Origin: Methylococcales bacterium
GTDB taxonomy: Bacteria > Pseudomonadota > Gammaproteobacteria > Methylococcales > Methylomonadaceae
NCBI GenBank assembly: GCA_028714175.1
Contig: JAQTMV010000016.1
Coordinates: 1-40,288 of the forward strand
Reading direction: 5' to 3'
DNA: 40,288 nucleotides
Shown here: one piece after another, positions 9,009-19,937 of the stretch
Layout: every line of letters begins with the position of its first letter
Numbering within the stretch: the first letter of the stretch is position 1
Made by a program: the position numbers and the translations under genes
Notes under the pieces: generated by a model
Told to the model about the DNA's origin: nothing
Seen by the model: the letters and a program-made list of their open reading frames with translations, nothing else
Database searches by the model: none

Positions 9009-9092
9009 GATCTATACCTGCTGGTTATGTCCAAATGGATTTTTAAGTTACAGTGGCTTTTAATAAATAAAAAGTCGAATATTCTTTATTGT

Positions 9093-9159
9093 CACATCGA
9101 ATTAATCGATTAAATATTTTATATTTAGCGCGTATTAGCAAACACATCGAATTATTCGA
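9093..9159. promoter_or_regulatory. Paired direct repeats, candidate LysR operator
   Basis: Two 17-base copies, CACATCGAATTAATCGA at 9093-9109 and CACATCGAATTATTCGA at 9143-9159, differ at one base and lie exactly 50 bases apart, close to five helical turns. Each holds a near-palindromic TCGA-ATTA-TCGA core. They lie in the 233-base AT-rich gap between hpf and the NhaR-like gene, 83-149 bases upstream of its start. Spacing on one face of the helix suits a LysR-type tetramer, so autoregulation is plausible. That role is inference. Confidence 0.45.
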
Positions 9160-9241
9160 ACATAAATGAAATTATATTCGGCTATGGTTTATGTAAAAAA
9201 TATGTATTCTATTCAACAAATATCACAGGATTTGTTTAACC

Positions 9242-10147
9242 ATGATTAATTACAAACACCTGCATTATTTTTGGATGGTTGCTAATGAAAAAAGTATAGT
9301 CAAAGCTAGCGCACAGTTGCATCTCACTCCGCAAACCATCAGTGGGCAACTGAGTTCGCTGGAAGCATCCCTGGGTGTGGCATTATTTAATCGCGTAGGC
9401 CGTCATCTTGAGCTCACGGATACAGGCCGCATGGTTTTGACATACGCAGATGAAATTTTTTCCTTGGGTAGTGAAATGCAAAATGCCATTTACAATCAAC
9501 CCGAAAAAACAGTGTTGATGTTTAAGGTTGGTATAGCTGATGTAGTACCGAAATCCATTGCTTATCGACTCTTGGAACCGGCCTTGCAGTTGCCCGATTC
9601 CGTGCGTATTTGTTGCAGGGAAAATGATCTTGATTCCCTGCTGGGCGATCTTGTACTGCATAAACTTGATCTTGTCATATCCGATAGTCCAATACCTCCG
9701 AGCATTAATATTCGCGGTTTCAGTCAGCCACTGGGAGAGTCTGACCTTACTTTTTTTGCTACGCCGCAACTAACTGATGCTTTTAAAAAGGACTTTCCCG
9801 CATGCCTGGATAATGCGCCGTTCTTACTGCCGGGCAATGCTACGGGTATAAGAACTCAACTGCAGCAATGGTTTGATAAATGGCATATTCATCCACGCAT
9901 TGTTGGTGAATTTGATGATAGTGCGTTGATGAAGGAATTTGGCCAAGCGGGGGTAGGCATTTTTGCCGCACCTACCGCAATCAAAACAGAAATAGAAAAA
10001 ATGCAAGCCGTCATCCCTATTGGCCACGCAGAGGATTTGATTATTCGTTTTTACGCTATTTCAGTGCAGCGTAAAACATCTCATCCAGCAGTAACTGCAA
10101 TTACCGAAAAAGCCAGAGAATGGTTATTCAGAAGGAACGATGAATAA
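9242..10147 (+). CDS. LysR-family regulator, NhaR-like
   Basis: The 301-residue protein has an N-terminal winged-helix of the LysR type, beginning 'MINYKHLHYFWMVANEKSI', with the recognition region 'LTPQTISGQLSSLEASLG' and the family continuation 'LFNRVGRHLELTDTGR'. A periplasmic-binding-like effector domain fills residues about 90-300. The opening 'NYKHLHYFW' and the 'QTISGQLSSLE' helix are typical of the NhaR subgroup, which in E. coli responds to sodium. Here no nhaA is adjacent. The next gene, 66 bases downstream on the same strand, is a SulP transporter, which is the likely target. Paired repeats upstream could be its own operator. Confidence 0.8.
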   Translation: MINYKHLHYFWMVANEKSIVKASAQLHLTPQTISGQLSSLEASLGVALFNRVGRHLELTDTGRMVLTYADEIFSLGSEMQNAIYNQPEKTVLMFKVGIADVVPKSIAYRLLEPALQLPDSVRICCRENDLDSLLGDLVLHKLDLVISDSPIPPSINIRGFSQPLGESDLTFFATPQLTDAFKKDFPACLDNAPFLLPGNATGIRTQLQQWFDKWHIHPRIVGEFDDSALMKEFGQAGVGIFAAPTAIKTEIEKMQAVIPIGHAEDLIIRFYAISVQRKTSHPAVTAITEKAREWLFRRNDE

Positions 10148-10212
10148 AAGAATTTATAATTTCTAATCGATTCCAAGCCGCTGAATGGCCAAACCATCAT
10201 CGGAGAACAAAA

Positions 10213-11805
10213 ATGATACACAAACACATCCAGTATTATCTTCATCATCTAAAAGACGATGTGCCAGCCGGTATCGTGGTGTTTTTAGTGGCTTTACCTC
10301 TCTGTCTTGGCATCGCTCTGGCATCAGGGGCGCCATTATTTTCAGGCTTGATCGCAGGTCTGGTCGGCGGCCTGATCGTCTCCTGGCTGAGTGGTTCTCA
10401 ACTTAGCGTTTCGGGTCCTGCGGCTGGTCTTACCGTGATTGTCTTCAATGCCATTGAAACCCTGGGCAGTTTTCAGGGCTTGCTGGTTGCCTGTGTCCTG
10501 GCGGGCGTAATTCAACTCGCACTGGGTTATCTTAAAGCGGGCATTATAGGCGCTTTTTTTCCTGCCGCCGTCATTAAAGGCATGCTGGCTGCGATCGGTT
10601 TAATTTTGATTATCAAACAGATTCCTCATGCCACCGGCTACGATACCAGTTATGAAGGAGACGAAAGTTATATGCTGGAAACTGCCGAATCGAGCTTTTT
10701 GGAAGTTTTTGATGCCTTTAACGCCTTGTCTGGCGGCGCTACTATTATCAGTATGGTCGCATTACTCATTTTAATCGCTTGGGAAATGCCCTGGTTTAAA
10801 AGGCGAGCCTTCTTCAAACTGATCCCAGGCCCATTAATCGCAGTAATTTGGGGTGTTTGCTACAACCTGCTCACGACAAAGTTTGCGCTGGCCTGGGCAG
10901 TCGACGCAAAACATCTGGTCAAGCTGCCTGTTCCGGAAAACGCCGGCAGCTTCTTCAATCATTTTATGTCTCCAGACTTCAGCTATCTTGGCAATCCACA
11001 AATCTATATTGTTGCCGTAACAATCGCCATCATCGCCAGCCTGGAAACACTATTAAGCCTGGAAGCGGTAGATAAGCTGGATCCTTTGAAGCGCATCGCT
11101 CCGACTAACCGCGAGCTGAAAGCACAAGGCGTAGGCAATATCGTCAGCGGCATGCTCGGCGGCTTGCCGATAACGGCCGTTATCGTGCGCAGTTCGGCCA
11201 ACATTAACGCAGGAGGTAAAACCAGTCTTTCCTGCTTCATTCATGGCTTGTGTCTGCTATTGAGCACACTGTTTTTCGCATACTACCTAAACTATATTCC
11301 GCTGGCCTGTTTATCGGCTATTCTGCTGCATACTGGCTATAAACTCGCGAAACCGGCTATATTCAAAGAATATTACCAAAAAGGCACGAGTCAACTACTG
11401 CCTTTTGTCATCACTGTGCTTGCTATTCTGGTGACTGATTTGTTAATAGGCATGGCAATCGGCATGGCAGCCGGTCTGTTTTTCGTCATTAAAGCCAATT
11501 ATCATGCGGCCATAACGTTGACCCAGGAAGGCTCGCATTACCTGTTAGCGCTCAACAAAGACGTTTCTTTTTTGAATAAGGCATTACTAAGAAAATTCAT
11601 TTTGCACATTAATGAAAACAGCACCGTAACGATTGATGCATGCAAGGCTCAGTTTATTGATCATGATATACTGGAAACTATTGAAGACTTTTTAGCTAGT
11701 GCGCCGGACGACAATATTTCAGTCGAGGTTATCGACTTATACGGTAAGGAAAAAATGAAAAAACAGGAATCGATAATAGTGCTTGATAAATGCGCTGAAT
11801 CTTAA
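10213..11805 (+). CDS. SulP-family inorganic anion transporter with STAS domain
   Basis: The 530-residue inner-membrane protein begins 'DDVPAGIVVFLVALPLCLG', the SulP start signature, and has about ten to twelve hydrophobic segments up to residue about 420. The 'SGSQLSVSGPAAGLTVIVF' and 'GGLPITAVIVRSSANINAG' segments match the anion-binding core repeats. The last 100 residues form a short STAS-like domain ('STVTIDACKAQFIDHDILETI'-type strand and helix). Members carry sulfate or bicarbonate; the substrate cannot be settled from sequence alone and no carbonic anhydrase or sulfate gene is adjacent. The neighbouring NhaR-like regulator suggests sodium-linked or pH-linked control. The ATG at 10213 follows a GGAGAA. 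Confidence 0.85.
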   Translation: MIHKHIQYYLHHLKDDVPAGIVVFLVALPLCLGIALASGAPLFSGLIAGLVGGLIVSWLSGSQLSVSGPAAGLTVIVFNAIETLGSFQGLLVACVLAGVIQLALGYLKAGIIGAFFPAAVIKGMLAAIGLILIIKQIPHATGYDTSYEGDESYMLETAESSFLEVFDAFNALSGGATIISMVALLILIAWEMPWFKRRAFFKLIPGPLIAVIWGVCYNLLTTKFALAWAVDAKHLVKLPVPENAGSFFNHFMSPDFSYLGNPQIYIVAVTIAIIASLETLLSLEAVDKLDPLKRIAPTNRELKAQGVGNIVSGMLGGLPITAVIVRSSANINAGGKTSLSCFIHGLCLLLSTLFFAYYLNYIPLACLSAILLHTGYKLAKPAIFKEYYQKGTSQLLPFVITVLAILVTDLLIGMAIGMAAGLFFVIKANYHAAITLTQEGSHYLLALNKDVSFLNKALLRKFILHINENSTVTIDACKAQFIDHDILETIEDFLASAPDDNISVEVIDLYGKEKMKKQESIIVLDKCAES

Positions 11806-11861
11806 GTACGATTAGATACTTTGGGGATTTAGACCATCAATTCCTTTAAAACCCAGAAGGT

Positions 11862-12209
11862 CTAACCCAGCTTAAACCCAACAAAAAAACCACCCGCAGC
11901 ACTGACACCTTTGCTGGTAATGCTCGACAGGCGTTTAATCAAAAAATCACCGGATTGTTTTGCAGCGTCAGTTGCGGTTTTGGCAGCTTGTTGCAGATTT
12001 ATATCGCTTATTTCAGTGATACCATAATATTCACCAACAAACAGCAACACAATTGCCGCACCACGTAGAAAAAGGGCGATTAGCAACATTTTTTTAGCGA
12101 AATAACCGACCGCCAGACCCATAATGAATGGCGCACCAACATTGCCAACCAGAAAATCCGGGGAAAAGATGTCGGCTGAAGGATCTGCGTCGATTGTATT
12201 GATTTTCAT
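11862..12209 (-). CDS. FUN14-family small membrane protein
   Basis: The 115-residue protein carries a FUN14 domain: 'PFIMGLAVGYFAKKMLLIAL' is the hallmark glycine-rich segment, followed by a second hydrophobic helix ('LRGAAIVLLFVGEYYGI') and a C-terminal amphipathic and glycine-rich part ending 'GGFFVGFKLG'. The family is best known from eukaryotic mitophagy receptors, but short bacterial and archaeal members occur with no established function. It likely sits in the inner membrane. It is convergent with the SulP gene, and a TTAGACC/GGTCTAA inverted pair (11829-11865) lies across its 3' end. Confidence 0.75.
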   Translation of the reverse strand: MKINTIDADPSADIFSPDFLVGNVGAPFIMGLAVGYFAKKMLLIALFLRGAAIVLLFVGEYYGITEISDINLQQAAKTATDAAKQSGDFLIKRLSSITSKGVSAAGGFFVGFKLG

Positions 12210-12610
12210 AGCTTGTGATTTTTCCTTTTTGGTTTTCCAGTCATAAATTATTTATGACATTTGAAATCCTTATTCCGTTCGCACTTACCCATCGACTGCG
12301 CTCAGGACTAAAGTCAAGGCCTTTTCTAGCGATGAATTTGCCATAATTATAGTGTATATCTGAATTTTAGTGACCAACAACCATTACGATTGAATCTTAA
12401 TTATATAAGATTTATCAGAAATTATCCTGGAAAGGTGGCATGAGAAAAATTAAGAACCTTATCCGATATTAAAAAATTCTATCCATTTTAAGCATATCGT
12501 CAGGTACCAAAAAGCTGATGAGATTACCCGGATACCAATATTTTAATGATAGGTTGTATCAGTAGACCAAATCTTGTAGTTAAAATTAAATTGTGAGTGA
12601 TTAAGACATA
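12210..12610. other. 400-base non-coding gap upstream of parE
   Basis: No gene is seen here. Bases 12240-12258 are a perfect inverted repeat, GTCATAAA / TTTATGAC with a TTA centre, 31 bases upstream of the FUN14 start, so it could be an operator for that gene. The rest is AT-rich and must include the parE promoter, but I found no pair of hexamers with convincing spacing. A short stretch at about 12291-12310 resembles debris of a dispersed repeat. Confidence 0.5.
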
Positions 12611-14503
12611 ATGAGTAATGAATATAACGCTGCGGCGATAGAGGTTTTAAGCGGGTTAGAACCGGTCCGAAAACGCCCGGGCATGTACACAGATACCACC
12701 AGACCCAACCATCTGGTGCAGGAAGTTGTTGATAACAGCGTTGATGAAGCGATGGCGGGCTTTGCAAAAGTTATCGATGTAATCTTGTATAAAGACGGTT
12801 CGGTGCTGGTCAGTGATGATGGCCGCGGGATGCCGGTTGATATTCATCCGGAACAAGGTATTCCCGGAGTTGAAGTGATTCTGACGAAGTTACATGCGGG
12901 CGGAAAATTTTCCAATAAAAACTATCAGTTTTCTGGTGGTTTGCATGGCGTAGGGGTTTCGGTTGTTAATGCACTGTCGGTAAAGCTGGAAGTAGACGTT
13001 AAACGCAACGGCAAAATGTATCATATGGAATATGCCGATGGCGAAAAGCAGGCTGATTTGTTGGAGACTGGAACAGTAGGCCGTAATAATACCGGGACAT
13101 CGATAAGATTCTGGCCGAACGAAAAATACTTTGATTCCAGTAAAATTTCAGTTTTAAAACTGAAACATATTTTGCGCGCAAAGGCTGTTTTATGTCCGGG
13201 TTTAAAGATAACCCTGAAAGTTGATCAAACGGACGAAGAATATCTGTGGTGTTATCAGAATGGTTTAAAAGAATATTTACTCGATAGAATAGGTGATATT
13301 GAGTTTTGTCCCCGGCAGCCTTTTATGGGCAACATGGCAGCAAATCACGAAGCGGTTGAGTGGGGCATAGTCTGGGCCCTTGAAAATCCGCCTGAGATGC
13401 TTAACGAAAGTTACGTTAATCTGGTGCCTACCGCACAAGGCGGCACCCATGTTAATGGGTTGAGGGCAGGCCTGACTGAAGCCATGCGTGAGTTTTGCGA
13501 TATTAGAAATATCTTACCTCGCGGCGTGAAGGTTGCGCCGGAAGATGTCTGGGAAAATTGTCATTTTGTGCTGTCGGTTAAATTGGAAGACCCGCAATTT
13601 TCCGGTCAAACCAAGGAACGGCTAAGTTCACGTGAATGTGTGGCCTTTGTTTCGGGTGTCGCTAAAGACAGTTTCAGTTTATGGTTAAATCAGAACCCCG
13701 CTGAAGGCGAAAAAATAGCCGAAATTATTATTTCCAGCGCGCAAAAAAGACTGCGCTCCAATAAAAAAATCATTCGCAAGAAAATCACCACAGGACCCGC
13801 GTTACCTGGCAAATTGGCCGATTGTTCAGCACAGGATATAGCCAGAACGGAATTGTTTCTGGTTGAAGGCGACTCAGCCGGAGGTTCCGCCAAACAAGCT
13901 CGCGAACGTGATTTTCAGGCAATTATGCCGTTGCGTGGCAAGATTCTTAATACCTGGGAAGTGGAATCCGGACAGGTAATGGCTTCGCAGGAAGTTCATG
14001 ATATTGCCGTCGCTTTGGGCATAGAGCCAGGATCCAGCGATCTGCAAAATCTGCGTTACGGCAAGGTGTGCATTTTGGCGGATGCAGATTCTGATGGTAA
14101 CCACATTGCCACGTTAATTTGCGCGTTGTTTTATCAACATTTTAATGCGCTGGTCAGAGGAGGCCATGTGTTTGTGGCGATGCCGCCCTTATATCGAATT
14201 GATGTTGGCAAACGCGTGTTTTATGCTTTGGATGAAGCCGAACGACAGGGTGTTCTGGACAGAATTAAAGCCGAAAAACTCAAAGGGCAAATCAATGTGC
14301 AACGCTTCAAGGGCTTGGGAGAAATGAATCCCGGTCAGCTTCGGGAAACCACGATGAACCCCGACACCCGCCGCCTGGTTCAGCTAACGGTAATCGAAAA
14401 TGACGATACCAATGGACAACTTGATATGTTACTGGCCAAAAAACGATCGCAAGATAGAAAAACGTGGCTGGAAACCAAGGGAAATTTGGCGGATATAGTG
14501 TGA
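12611..14503 (+). CDS. parE: DNA topoisomerase IV subunit B
   Basis: The 630-residue protein is the ATPase subunit of topoisomerase IV, which decatenates daughter chromosomes with ParC. The GHKL ATP site shows 'VDNSVDEAMAG' with the metal-binding Asn and 'SDDGRGMPVDIHPEQG'. The transducer follows, then the Toprim domain with 'LVEGDSAGGSAKQAR' and 'LADADSDGNHI' giving the catalytic Glu and acidic triad. The motif 'RPGMYTDTTRPNHLVQEVVD' and the total length identify ParE rather than GyrB, which is longer (about 800) in proteobacteria. parC is not in the window. The gene is convergent with ftsK. Confidence 0.95.
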   Translation: MSNEYNAAAIEVLSGLEPVRKRPGMYTDTTRPNHLVQEVVDNSVDEAMAGFAKVIDVILYKDGSVLVSDDGRGMPVDIHPEQGIPGVEVILTKLHAGGKFSNKNYQFSGGLHGVGVSVVNALSVKLEVDVKRNGKMYHMEYADGEKQADLLETGTVGRNNTGTSIRFWPNEKYFDSSKISVLKLKHILRAKAVLCPGLKITLKVDQTDEEYLWCYQNGLKEYLLDRIGDIEFCPRQPFMGNMAANHEAVEWGIVWALENPPEMLNESYVNLVPTAQGGTHVNGLRAGLTEAMREFCDIRNILPRGVKVAPEDVWENCHFVLSVKLEDPQFSGQTKERLSSRECVAFVSGVAKDSFSLWLNQNPAEGEKIAEIIISSAQKRLRSNKKIIRKKITTGPALPGKLADCSAQDIARTELFLVEGDSAGGSAKQARERDFQAIMPLRGKILNTWEVESGQVMASQEVHDIAVALGIEPGSSDLQNLRYGKVCILADADSDGNHIATLICALFYQHFNALVRGGHVFVAMPPLYRIDVGKRVFYALDEAERQGVLDRIKAEKLKGQINVQRFKGLGEMNPGQLRETTMNPDTRRLVQLTVIENDDTNGQLDMLLAKKRSQDRKTWLETKGNLADIV

Positions 14504-14571
14504 TATCAACAATACTGCCAGTTGGATAGAACCTTACCTAACAGGCTTTGAATTCCAGCAGACTTGTAGGC

Positions 14572-14614
14572 CGGAATAAGCCTGTTCGAGCGCAAGAGTA
14601 AACAGGCGTTTCCG
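14572..14614. terminator. Long imperfect hairpin between convergent parE and ftsK
   Basis: Arms CGGAA (14572) and GCCTGTT (14580-14586) pair with AACAGGC (14601-14607) and TTCCG (14610-14614), giving a long stem with a small internal bulge and a 14-base loop. An extra AACAGGCTT at 14540 can compete for the same arm. The site lies in the 135-base gap between two converging genes, so it most likely ends both transcripts. The 'TGTAGGCCGGAATAAG' edge resembles dispersed repeats seen in many proteobacteria. Confidence 0.5.
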
Positions 14615-14638
14615 ATTGTGCGACTGTGCAGAGGATAT

Positions 14639-16915
14639 TTAATCCCTGATTGGCGGCGGCGCCAAAACAACCCTGGTGCCATTCGACTCTGCCGCACTGA
14701 CAACACCTGCCGCTTCCATATCTTCAATCATCGTGGCGGCCCGGTTATAACCGACCTTAAAGCGCCGTTGCACGCTGGATATCGAGGCTTTCCGCGACTC
14801 TGTGACAAATTGCACGGCCTCATCATATAAAGCATCCGTTTCCGCGCTGTTGCCACCGCCGCCGTTCTCACTGAAACCATCACTGTAATCTGAAGCTTCA
14901 CGGGTTATATCATCCAGATAATTTGGCGGCGCGGTCTGCTTTAAAAATTCAACGACGCGATGAACTTCATGGTCATCGACAAACGCACCATGGGCACGGA
15001 TCGGAATACTGGTGCCGGAAGGCAAAAACAGCATGTCACCGTTGCCTAACAAGGTTTCCGCGCCGCCCTGGTCAAGAATGGTGCGCGAATCGATGCGGGA
15101 TGAAACCTGAAAAGAAATCCGGGTGGGTACATTGGCTTTAATCAGACCGGTCAATACATCAACCGACGGACGTTGCGTTGCCAAAATCAAATGAATGCCT
15201 GCTGCCCTGGCTTTTTGCGCCAGACGGGCAATTAACTCCTCAACCTTTTTACCAACAATCATCATCATATCGGCTAATTCGTCAATGACGATAACAATGC
15301 TGGGTAATTTATTCAGTACCGGGAAATCATCACCTTCTTCCAGCGGATTGACCAGTTGAAACATCGGATCCCTGATAGTCTCGCCTCTGGTTGCCGCTTC
15401 ATCAATCAAATGATTAAAACCGGCCAGGTTTCTAACTCCCATCTTGGACATTAATTTGTAGCGTCTTTCCATTTCTGCAACCGCCCAGCGCAAGGCATTG
15501 CTGGCTTCCTTCATATCGGTAACGACAGGCGTCAATAAATGTGGTATGCCTTCATAAACCGATAATTCCAGCATTTTAGGATCTATCATAATCAAGCGCA
15601 CTTGTTCGGGTGTGGCCTTATAAAGTAAACTGAGAATCATGGTATTGATGGCGACTGATTTTCCTGATCCGGTAGTACCGGCAACCAGGGCATGAGGCAT
15701 TTTGCCCAGATCAGCCACCATGGGTGCACCGGAAATATCCTTGCCCATTGCCAGAGTCAGCAAGGACTTTGCCTTTTCAAAATTGGGAGAAACCAATAAT
15801 TCCCGCAGTGTTACCATTTCCCGTTCGCGATTAGGTATTTCAAGACCGACAACAGATTTACCCGGTATAATTTCGACAATACGCACACTGGTAACTGACA
15901 ATGCCCTAGCCAGGTCTTTGGACAGACTGCTGATACGACTGACTTTAACGCCGGCTGCGGGCTGCAATTCAAAACGGGTAATAACGGGGCCGGGATGAAA
16001 TCCGACAACAGCAACAGCCACGTTAAAATCAGCAAGAATATCTTCCACCAATCGCGACATGTCCTCCAAATCACCTTGTGAGTAACCGATAACCCGGATT
16101 TCCCTTTCATCCAGCAAGGCTAAAGAAGGTAACACGCCTTCGCTGGCATTATAACGAGGAGGCGGCTGTTTATAGTTTTGCGTGCTGCTTTTTTCAGCGC
16201 TGACCAGCGCTTTTCCGATACCAGTCGCAATTTTAGCGCCGGATTTTTTCCCGGCTTCAGGTTTTTCAGAAAGTTTATCAGGCCATTGAACGGCTTTATT
16301 GGAACGTTCCAGCCGTAAGTTATTAATGGTATGAGAAACACTGCGACATACAAATACCGTGTATTTACCGATTAAATCAATGAATGTTACCCAGGACAGT
16401 TCAGTAGCGAGAGTAATTCCGGCCAATAAAAGAACCAGTAAAAACAAGGTGGCTCCTGAATTGCCGAATAATACAAGTAAAGCATCACCGGTTTCCTGGC
16501 CCACAATACCCCCCGTGCTACCCGGCAGTTCCACTCTAATTCTTAACACATGCAAATATAATAACGCGGACCCGGAAACGATGGTTGCTATGGAGCCAAG
16601 CCACTGTAACGCAACGGTCATTTTCGATTGAATTTGTCTTACCTGTGCATATAACAAATAACCATGCCAACAGATTATGACCGGAAACAGATAGGCGATC
16701 AAACCAAAAAAGCTGAGACTAAAATCAGCGAGCCAGGCGCCAAAAACACCACAGGCATTTGTGACTGTCTGCACCGCTCCGCTGTGAGTCCAGCCGGCAT
16801 CTTCGTTACTAAAAGTCAGTAAGGAAATTAACAGAAACAATGCAACCGCAAAAAAAACCAAAACAGCAATTTCGCGTAAACCACGAAATGTTTTTTCTTC
16901 CATTACAGCAGACAT
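14639..16915 (-). CDS. ftsK: DNA translocase FtsK
   Basis: The roughly 758-residue protein anchors at the septum and pumps DNA so that dif sites can be resolved by XerCD. Four transmembrane helices lie in the first 190 residues. A short linker is followed by the motor, with Walker A '[14 protein letters not shown]' and Walker B '[14 protein letters not shown]'. The C-terminal gamma winged helix is '[20 protein letters not shown]', which reads KOPS sequences. The frame extends to a TTG at 16966, but the ATG at 16915 ('[15 protein letters not shown]') is preferred because it precedes the first membrane helix directly. The linker is short compared with E. coli. It is divergent from trxB. Confidence 0.93.
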   Translation of the reverse strand: MSAVMEEKTFRGLREIAVLVFFAVALFLLISLLTFSNEDAGWTHSGAVQTVTNACGVFGAWLADFSLSFFGLIAYLFPVIICWHGYLLYAQVRQIQSKMTVALQWLGSIATIVSGSALLYLHVLRIRVELPGSTGGIVGQETGDALLVLFGNSGATLFLLVLLLAGITLATELSWVTFIDLIGKYTVFVCRSVSHTINNLRLERSNKAVQWPDKLSEKPEAGKKSGAKIATGIGKALVSAEKSSTQNYKQPPPRYNASEGVLPSLALLDEREIRVIGYSQGDLEDMSRLVEDILADFNVAVAVVGFHPGPVITRFELQPAAGVKVSRISSLSKDLARALSVTSVRIVEIIPGKSVVGLEIPNREREMVTLRELLVSPNFEKAKSLLTLAMGKDISGAPMVADLGKMPHALVAGTTGSGKSVAINTMILSLLYKATPEQVRLIMIDPKMLELSVYEGIPHLLTPVVTDMKEASNALRWAVAEMERRYKLMSKMGVRNLAGFNHLIDEAATRGETIRDPMFQLVNPLEEGDDFPVLNKLPSIVIVIDELADMMMIVGKKVEELIARLAQKARAAGIHLILATQRPSVDVLTGLIKANVPTRISFQVSSRIDSRTILDQGGAETLLGNGDMLFLPSGTSIPIRAHGAFVDDHEVHRVVEFLKQTAPPNYLDDITREASDYSDGFSENGGGGNSAETDALYDEAVQFVTESRKASISSVQRRFKVGYNRAATMIEDMEAAGVVSAAESNGTRVVLAPPPIRD

Positions 16916-17077
16916 AAATAATGACCCGACATATATTAATATCAATAAAACAAGATTATAGACCAATTATCATCTATTCTACATTAATAATGACGACAAA
17001 AAAATCAGCTTATTTTTAAACGCTTTTTGCCGGCTAGCAAATAATAACGTTTACGAAACACGGTTTCATCGGCATAA

Positions 17078-18070
<993 letters not shown>

Positions 18071-18075
18071 CCAGA

Positions 18076-18118
18076 CGCAAGGCATGAGTCGAAAAGAAAG
18101 TACAACTTTAGCCTTGCG
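18076..18118. terminator. Inverted repeat after trxB
   Basis: CGCAAGGC at 18076-18083 pairs perfectly with GCCTTGCG at 18111-18118 around a 27-base loop. There is only a weak T-rich run afterwards (ATCTTTTAT), so termination would be partial. The right arm and its flank (CTTTAGCCTTGCGCCTTGAA) resemble the right arm of the hairpin after rnhA (27271). Confidence 0.4.
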
Positions 18119-18133
18119 CCTTGAATCTTTTAT

Positions 18134-18826
18134 ATGCCGCTAACTGTCCTCGACCCTAAAAATCCAGAGCAAGATTTTCCCCTGGCAAGCAAAGCGCTAA
18201 AAGAACCGGACGGCTTGCTTGCAATAGGAGGCTGCCTGTCAACAAAGCGTTTATTAAACGCCTATCGTCATGGAATTTTCCCCTGGTATAACCTTGGCGA
18301 GCCGATTTTGTGGTGGTCACCCAATCCCAGACTGGTAATGTTCCCTGATAAACTGATTGTTTCCCGAAGCTTGCGCAAGACTTTGCGTAAAAATAATTTT
18401 TCAGTGACTTTTGACCAGGCTTTTCATGAAGTCATTGCCGCTTGTGCAGATTCCCGAAAACAAGGTGCCGGTACATGGATAACGGCCGATATCAATCAGG
18501 CTTATAATGAACTGCATCGATTGGGAATTGCACATTCTGCTGAAGCATGGTTGAATGGTAAACTGGTAGGTGGCTTATACGGTGTTGCCTTGGGTCGGGT
18601 TTTTTTCGGTGAATCGATGTTCCATACCCGCACGGACGCCTCCAAAGTAGCGTTTGTTCGTCTAGTAGAACAGCTTAAAATCTGGGACTACCAGCTTATA
18701 GACTGTCAGGTACACACAAGTCATCTGGCAAGTTTTGGCGCTGAAGAAATTAGTCGCAGTTATTTTGCCCAATTACTTGATCAATTTTGTGATACTCCTG
18801 CCAACAAATCGGCCTGGCGCTCATAA
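18134..18826 (+). CDS. aat: Leucyl/phenylalanyl-tRNA--protein transferase
   Basis: The 230-residue enzyme adds Leu or Phe from aminoacyl-tRNA to proteins with N-terminal Arg or Lys, creating N-degrons for ClpS-ClpAP. Family blocks are 'DGLLAIGGCLSTKRLLNAY', 'GIFPWYNLGEPILWWSPNPR', 'GTWITADINQAYNELHRLG', 'GGLYGVALGRVFFGESMF' and 'LIDCQVHTSHLASFGAEEI'. Length matches E. coli Aat (234). The ATG at 18134 follows the trxB hairpin without a strong ribosome site. The stop overlaps the ATG of the next gene, Bpt, so the two transferases are made together. Confidence 0.95.
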   Translation: MPLTVLDPKNPEQDFPLASKALKEPDGLLAIGGCLSTKRLLNAYRHGIFPWYNLGEPILWWSPNPRLVMFPDKLIVSRSLRKTLRKNNFSVTFDQAFHEVIAACADSRKQGAGTWITADINQAYNELHRLGIAHSAEAWLNGKLVGGLYGVALGRVFFGESMFHTRTDASKVAFVRLVEQLKIWDYQLIDCQVHTSHLASFGAEEISRSYFAQLLDQFCDTPANKSAWRS

Positions 18827-19527
18827 TGGTTTCCATCCCGCTATTTCTGGCTCAGGAGCATCCATGCAGTTATCTCGAGGGCGAATGTGCCCAATCCGTT
18901 ATCGTATATCCTTCCTATCCTCTAACAACGGCACACTATGCGCAACTGATAACGCAAGGCTTTCGCCGCAGTGGTAATGAAGTCTATGCTCCGCATTGTC
19001 CGCACTGCTCTGCCTGCATTCCGGCAAGATTGGCGGTGGCAAGATTTAAGCCAAATAGAAGTCAAAAGCGTTGCATCAGCAAAAATATCAATACCCGGGT
19101 CATTGTCAAACCCGCTGTTTTTGAACAAGCTCATTATGACATGTACTTGCGTTATCAAATCGACAGGCACACCGGTGGCTCGATGGCCCATTCCAGCCCT
19201 GAGGATTATATTAATTTTCTGAGTAGTTCGTGGTGCAACACAAAATTTGTCGAGTTTTTAATAAATAATGAACTTGCAGGCGTTGCAGTTATTGATCAAC
19301 TTGAAAATGCGTTGTCTGCGGTTTATACTTTTTTCGAACCGAAATTTGCACGTGCAAGCCTCGGCGCTTATGCCATTTTGTGGCAAATTGAGCAAGCAAA
19401 ACTGCAAAAACTGGATTTTTTATACCTGGGATTCTGGATAAAAGCGTGCAAGAAAATGGCCTATAAAAGCGTCTATCAACCGCTACAATTATTGATTGAT
19501 AATCAATGGACCGAAATGTCCATGTAA
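18826..19527 (+). CDS. bpt: Aspartate/glutamate leucyltransferase Bpt
   Basis: The 233-residue protein is of the ATE1/Bpt class that transfers Leu to proteins with N-terminal Asp or Glu. It has the conserved N-terminal cysteine block '[11 protein letters not shown]', the '[17 protein letters not shown]' segment continuing '[10 protein letters not shown]', and a GNAT-like C-terminal part with '[20 protein letters not shown]' and '[16 protein letters not shown]'. Bpt is absent from E. coli but occurs in Vibrio and many other proteobacteria. Its ATG overlaps the last base of the aat stop region, and infA follows 82 bases later. Together with aat and clpS-clpA it completes a bacterial N-degron set. 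Confidence 0.93.
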   Translation: MVSIPLFLAQEHPCSYLEGECAQSVIVYPSYPLTTAHYAQLITQGFRRSGNEVYAPHCPHCSACIPARLAVARFKPNRSQKRCISKNINTRVIVKPAVFEQAHYDMYLRYQIDRHTGGSMAHSSPEDYINFLSSSWCNTKFVEFLINNELAGVAVIDQLENALSAVYTFFEPKFARASLGAYAILWQIEQAKLQKLDFLYLGFWIKACKKMAYKSVYQPLQLLIDNQWTEMSM

Positions 19528-19552
19528 AAAAACAAAAATCCACTCGCTTCTG

Positions 19553-19579
19553 TTGTTAAAAACCGGCTTATGTTATGAT
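19553..19579 (+). promoter_or_regulatory. Candidate infA promoter, extended -10
   Basis: TATGAT at 19574-19579 is preceded by TG one base upstream, the extended -10 form. A TTGTTA -35-like hexamer at 19553-19558 is 15 bases away, shorter than ideal. The predicted transcript start near 19586 leaves a short leader before the infA ATG at 19610. Separate, strong transcription of infA from inside the gap after bpt is reasonable. Confidence 0.5.
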
Positions 19580-19609
19580 TTGCAGTTTTTAACTACTTGG
19601 GCAAAAAAA

Positions 19610-19828
19610 ATGGCTAAAGAAGATCAAATTGAAATGGAAGGTAAAGTTATAGATACGCTTCCCAATACCATGTTCCGCGTTGAACTTGAGAACGGTCATA
19701 TCGTGACTGCGCACATCTCCGGTAAAATGCGTAAACATTACATCCGCATTCTTACTGGCGATAGCGTTAAAGTTGAAATGACACCTTACGATTTAACTAA
19801 AGGCCGCATCACCTTCCGTATGCGCTAA
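19610..19828 (+). CDS. infA: Translation initiation factor IF-1
   Basis: The 72-residue OB-fold protein binds the ribosomal A site during initiation. The sequence '[20 protein letters not shown]' continues through '[20 protein letters not shown]' and ends '[13 protein letters not shown]', essentially the proteobacterial consensus. The frame extends upstream to 19496, but the ATG at 19610 gives the invariant family start and exact length (72). It is convergent with clpA, which begins beyond a 109-base gap containing only weak hairpins. Confidence 0.97.
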   Translation: MAKEDQIEMEGKVIDTLPNTMFRVELENGHIVTAHISGKMRKHYIRILTGDSVKVEMTPYDLTKGRITFRMR

Positions 19829-19937
19829 TCCCATCAACCTATGGGTAATCCCCATATCCAATCAAGGAGTAATCCCATATCACCTGCCAGGATCAGCGCA
19901 AGCACTCTGATTAACTCTTTACGGCTAGCCTGCCGCA

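Noticed and set aside
12611..14503. GyrB instead of ParE
   Set aside because: Length (630) and the 'RPGMYTDTTRPNHLVQEVVD' block fit ParE; proteobacterial GyrB has an extra insert and is about 800 residues.
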